Positions 62,945 through 64,000 of a stretch of 64,000 nucleotides of DNA are shown one piece after another. Positions within the stretch are counted from its first letter, which is position 1; each line of letters opens with the position of its first letter. The stretch is taken from contig CP054181.1 of the NCBI GenBank assembly GCA_015709655.1, forward strand, positions 2,166,207 through 2,230,206, in the 5' to 3' direction. The position numbers and the translations under genes are program-made. The notes below the pieces were generated by a model. That model saw only the letters and a program-made list of their open reading frames with translations, was not told the DNA's origin and made no database searches. Origin of the DNA: Ignavibacteria bacterium. Its GTDB lineage: Bacteria > Bacteroidota > Ignavibacteria > Kapaibacteriales > Kapaibacteriaceae.

Positions 62945-64000
62945 TGCAACACCTGCACCGGACAAGCAGTGATGCCGCGTACGGTGCGCAGTACGATAAA
63001 GCAGGTACCCGATGCTGTATCCGGAATTGAAATCTGGGTGTGATGCGAACCTGCCGGCAGGATTTCTGTTTCCGGCGAAATCTTGAGCAGATTACCGAGA
63101 AGATCATAAACTTCGATGCGTGTGGATGACGGGGCCAGCAGGGAGAACGCCACGTTTACCGGGTTGGCGGCCGACACAAAGGGTCCGTTTATAACGTAAT
63201 CAATCCGGTCCGACTCATTTTCAGCTACATACCGTTTTGCGTTTAGGCCAAGCTCAGCTGCGTAATTCCTCCCGCTTTCGGTAGCTTCTGATGCCAGGCG
63301 CAGAGCACTCCCAACGCCGATAACGTACACAATCTGCTGTGATTCATTCGGCTGCAGCGTAAACGGTCCGCCGCCCAGCGTCATACTGATATCTGTAACC
63401 GAGCTGTTTGTCCGGAATTTGCCGCTCGACATAAACAGCCACTTCTCGGAACGCAGAAAGTTGTCGTAGATACCTGGTACGGCATTGGTGCCTGCATTGT
63501 CGATAGCAGTAAAATTAACCGGAAGATCCGAGGCCATGGCAACGCATACCGTGGGTAATTCCGGATCGGTTGTATTCTGAACGATAGCCATACCACGCTG
63601 CTGATCCCAGGCTACACCATCGTCCTCTCCGTTTGTGCCAAGATCCCAGTCCATAAACGATGCCGCATAAACGTTTCGTAGAACGGTGTCGGACGTATTG
63701 GTGATGGTGTAGGTGATAATTGCGCAGTCACGTAAACTGTCAGACGTATTCTGAATCACTGTATGGTTAATATTCAGACCAAGATTATATCGATCGTTAT
63801 CATCCGAGAACGTGGTTTCTGCCTTCAGGGTAGCCGAATCGCTGTTGGTTGTAACGGTGACAGGGCTGGTGCCGATAAACGAATAATCTCGGTACCGGGT
63901 GTCGGCACCGCGTGCGGCGTTAGGCAGGTAGGTGGGTGAAACGCCTATCATCAGTGCCATTTCGAACAGTAGGGTTGGCTGGTTATTCCAACAGAATCCT
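62941..64000 (-). CDS. secreted protein with T9SS domain, 5' end outside window
   Basis: The frame is open from 62941 to the window edge, so about 352 C-terminal residues are visible and the true start lies beyond 64000. The readable part has 'ADTRYRDYSFIGTSPVTVTTNSD' and 'DRYNLGLNINHTVIQNTSDSLRDCAIITYTITNTSDTVLRNVYAASFMDWDLG', a domain found in Bacteroidota secreted subtilisin-like proteases and similar proteins. A T9SS sorting domain ends it (VNVAFSLLAPSSTRIEVYDLLGNL...GTCFIVLRTVRGI). The catalytic part, if any, is not in the window. It overlaps the methyltransferase stop by 4 nt, convergently. Confidence 0.82.
   Translation of the reverse strand, partial: GFCWNNQPTLLFEMALMIGVSPTYLPNAARGADTRYRDYSFIGTSPVTVTTNSDSATLKAETTFSDDNDRYNLGLNINHTVIQNTSDSLRDCAIITYTITNTSDTVLRNVYAASFMDWDLGTNGEDDGVAWDQQRGMAIVQNTTDPELPTVCVAMASDLPVNFTAIDNAGTNAVPGIYDNFLRSEKWLFMSSGKFRTNSSVTDISMTLGGGPFTLQPNESQQIVYVIGVGSALRLASEATESGRNYAAELGLNAKRYVAENESDRIDYVINGPFVSAANPVNVAFSLLAPSSTRIEVYDLLGNLLKISPETEILPAGSHHTQISIPDTASGTCFIVLRTVRGITACPVQVLH

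Overview
The window looks like part of a chromosome from a Bacteroidota/Chlorobiota-group (FCB) bacterium, most likely a Kapaibacteria/Ignavibacteria-like lineage. The main evidence is nine secreted proteins or fragments that end in a type IX secretion (T9SS) C-terminal sorting domain (PNP motif, beta-strand-rich tail, 'G.Y' and a hydrophobic end). Asp-box beta-propellers, YD-repeat proteins and Cys-rich secreted proteins accompany them. The lineage call is inference; no rRNA lies in the window.

Layout. 1-4600 is a repeat/IS zone: a 115-bp tandem hairpin-repeat array is split by two IS3-family elements (178-1447 and 1763-3062, each with an exact target duplication), then comes a copy of a ~240-bp dispersed element ('R2') and a dead IS3-type remnant. 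4969-9830 is a three-gene secreted-protein cluster (tail-fibre-like protein, M4 metallopeptidase, Asp-box protein); the last gene is tandemly duplicated as a frame-broken copy to 11320. 11321-14955 holds further R2 copies, a DUF2975/HTH pair and a second array of about eleven 115-bp units. 15299-16912 is a radical SAM protein. 17244-20581 is an Asp-box gene split by another IS3-family element. 20722-34117 is mostly minus-strand secreted proteins, with an IS256 element inserted in a YD-repeat gene and a tRNA-Val(CAC).

34809-40471 is a compact minus-strand housekeeping block (panD, a GlmU-type uridylyltransferase, mce, gpmA and two exported TldD/PmbA-like proteins). 40669-47371 carries Cys-rich and thioredoxin-like secreted proteins and a large Asp-box T9SS protein. 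47507-49431 is another mobile zone: R2, a second IS3 copy and a very G-rich 37-bp tandem repeat. 49482-64000 is a stable core: an AtuA-like protein, VanX-type dipeptidase, PD40 protein, lipoprotein, RlmB, LysS, M50 protease, GT39-like protein, MsbA-like ABC exporter, amidase, CorA, a TrmA-family RNA methyltransferase and a partial T9SS protein.

Two features recur. First, dispersed hairpin repeats and IS elements mark almost every accessory boundary. Second, near-identical duplicated copies differ mainly by single-base changes in homopolymer runs, so some apparent frameshifts here may be sequencing error rather than biology. A short DNA word (AAGGGGCT, with three identical 16-mer extensions) is scattered through unrelated genes on both strands far more often than expected. 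All counts and alignments were made by eye.
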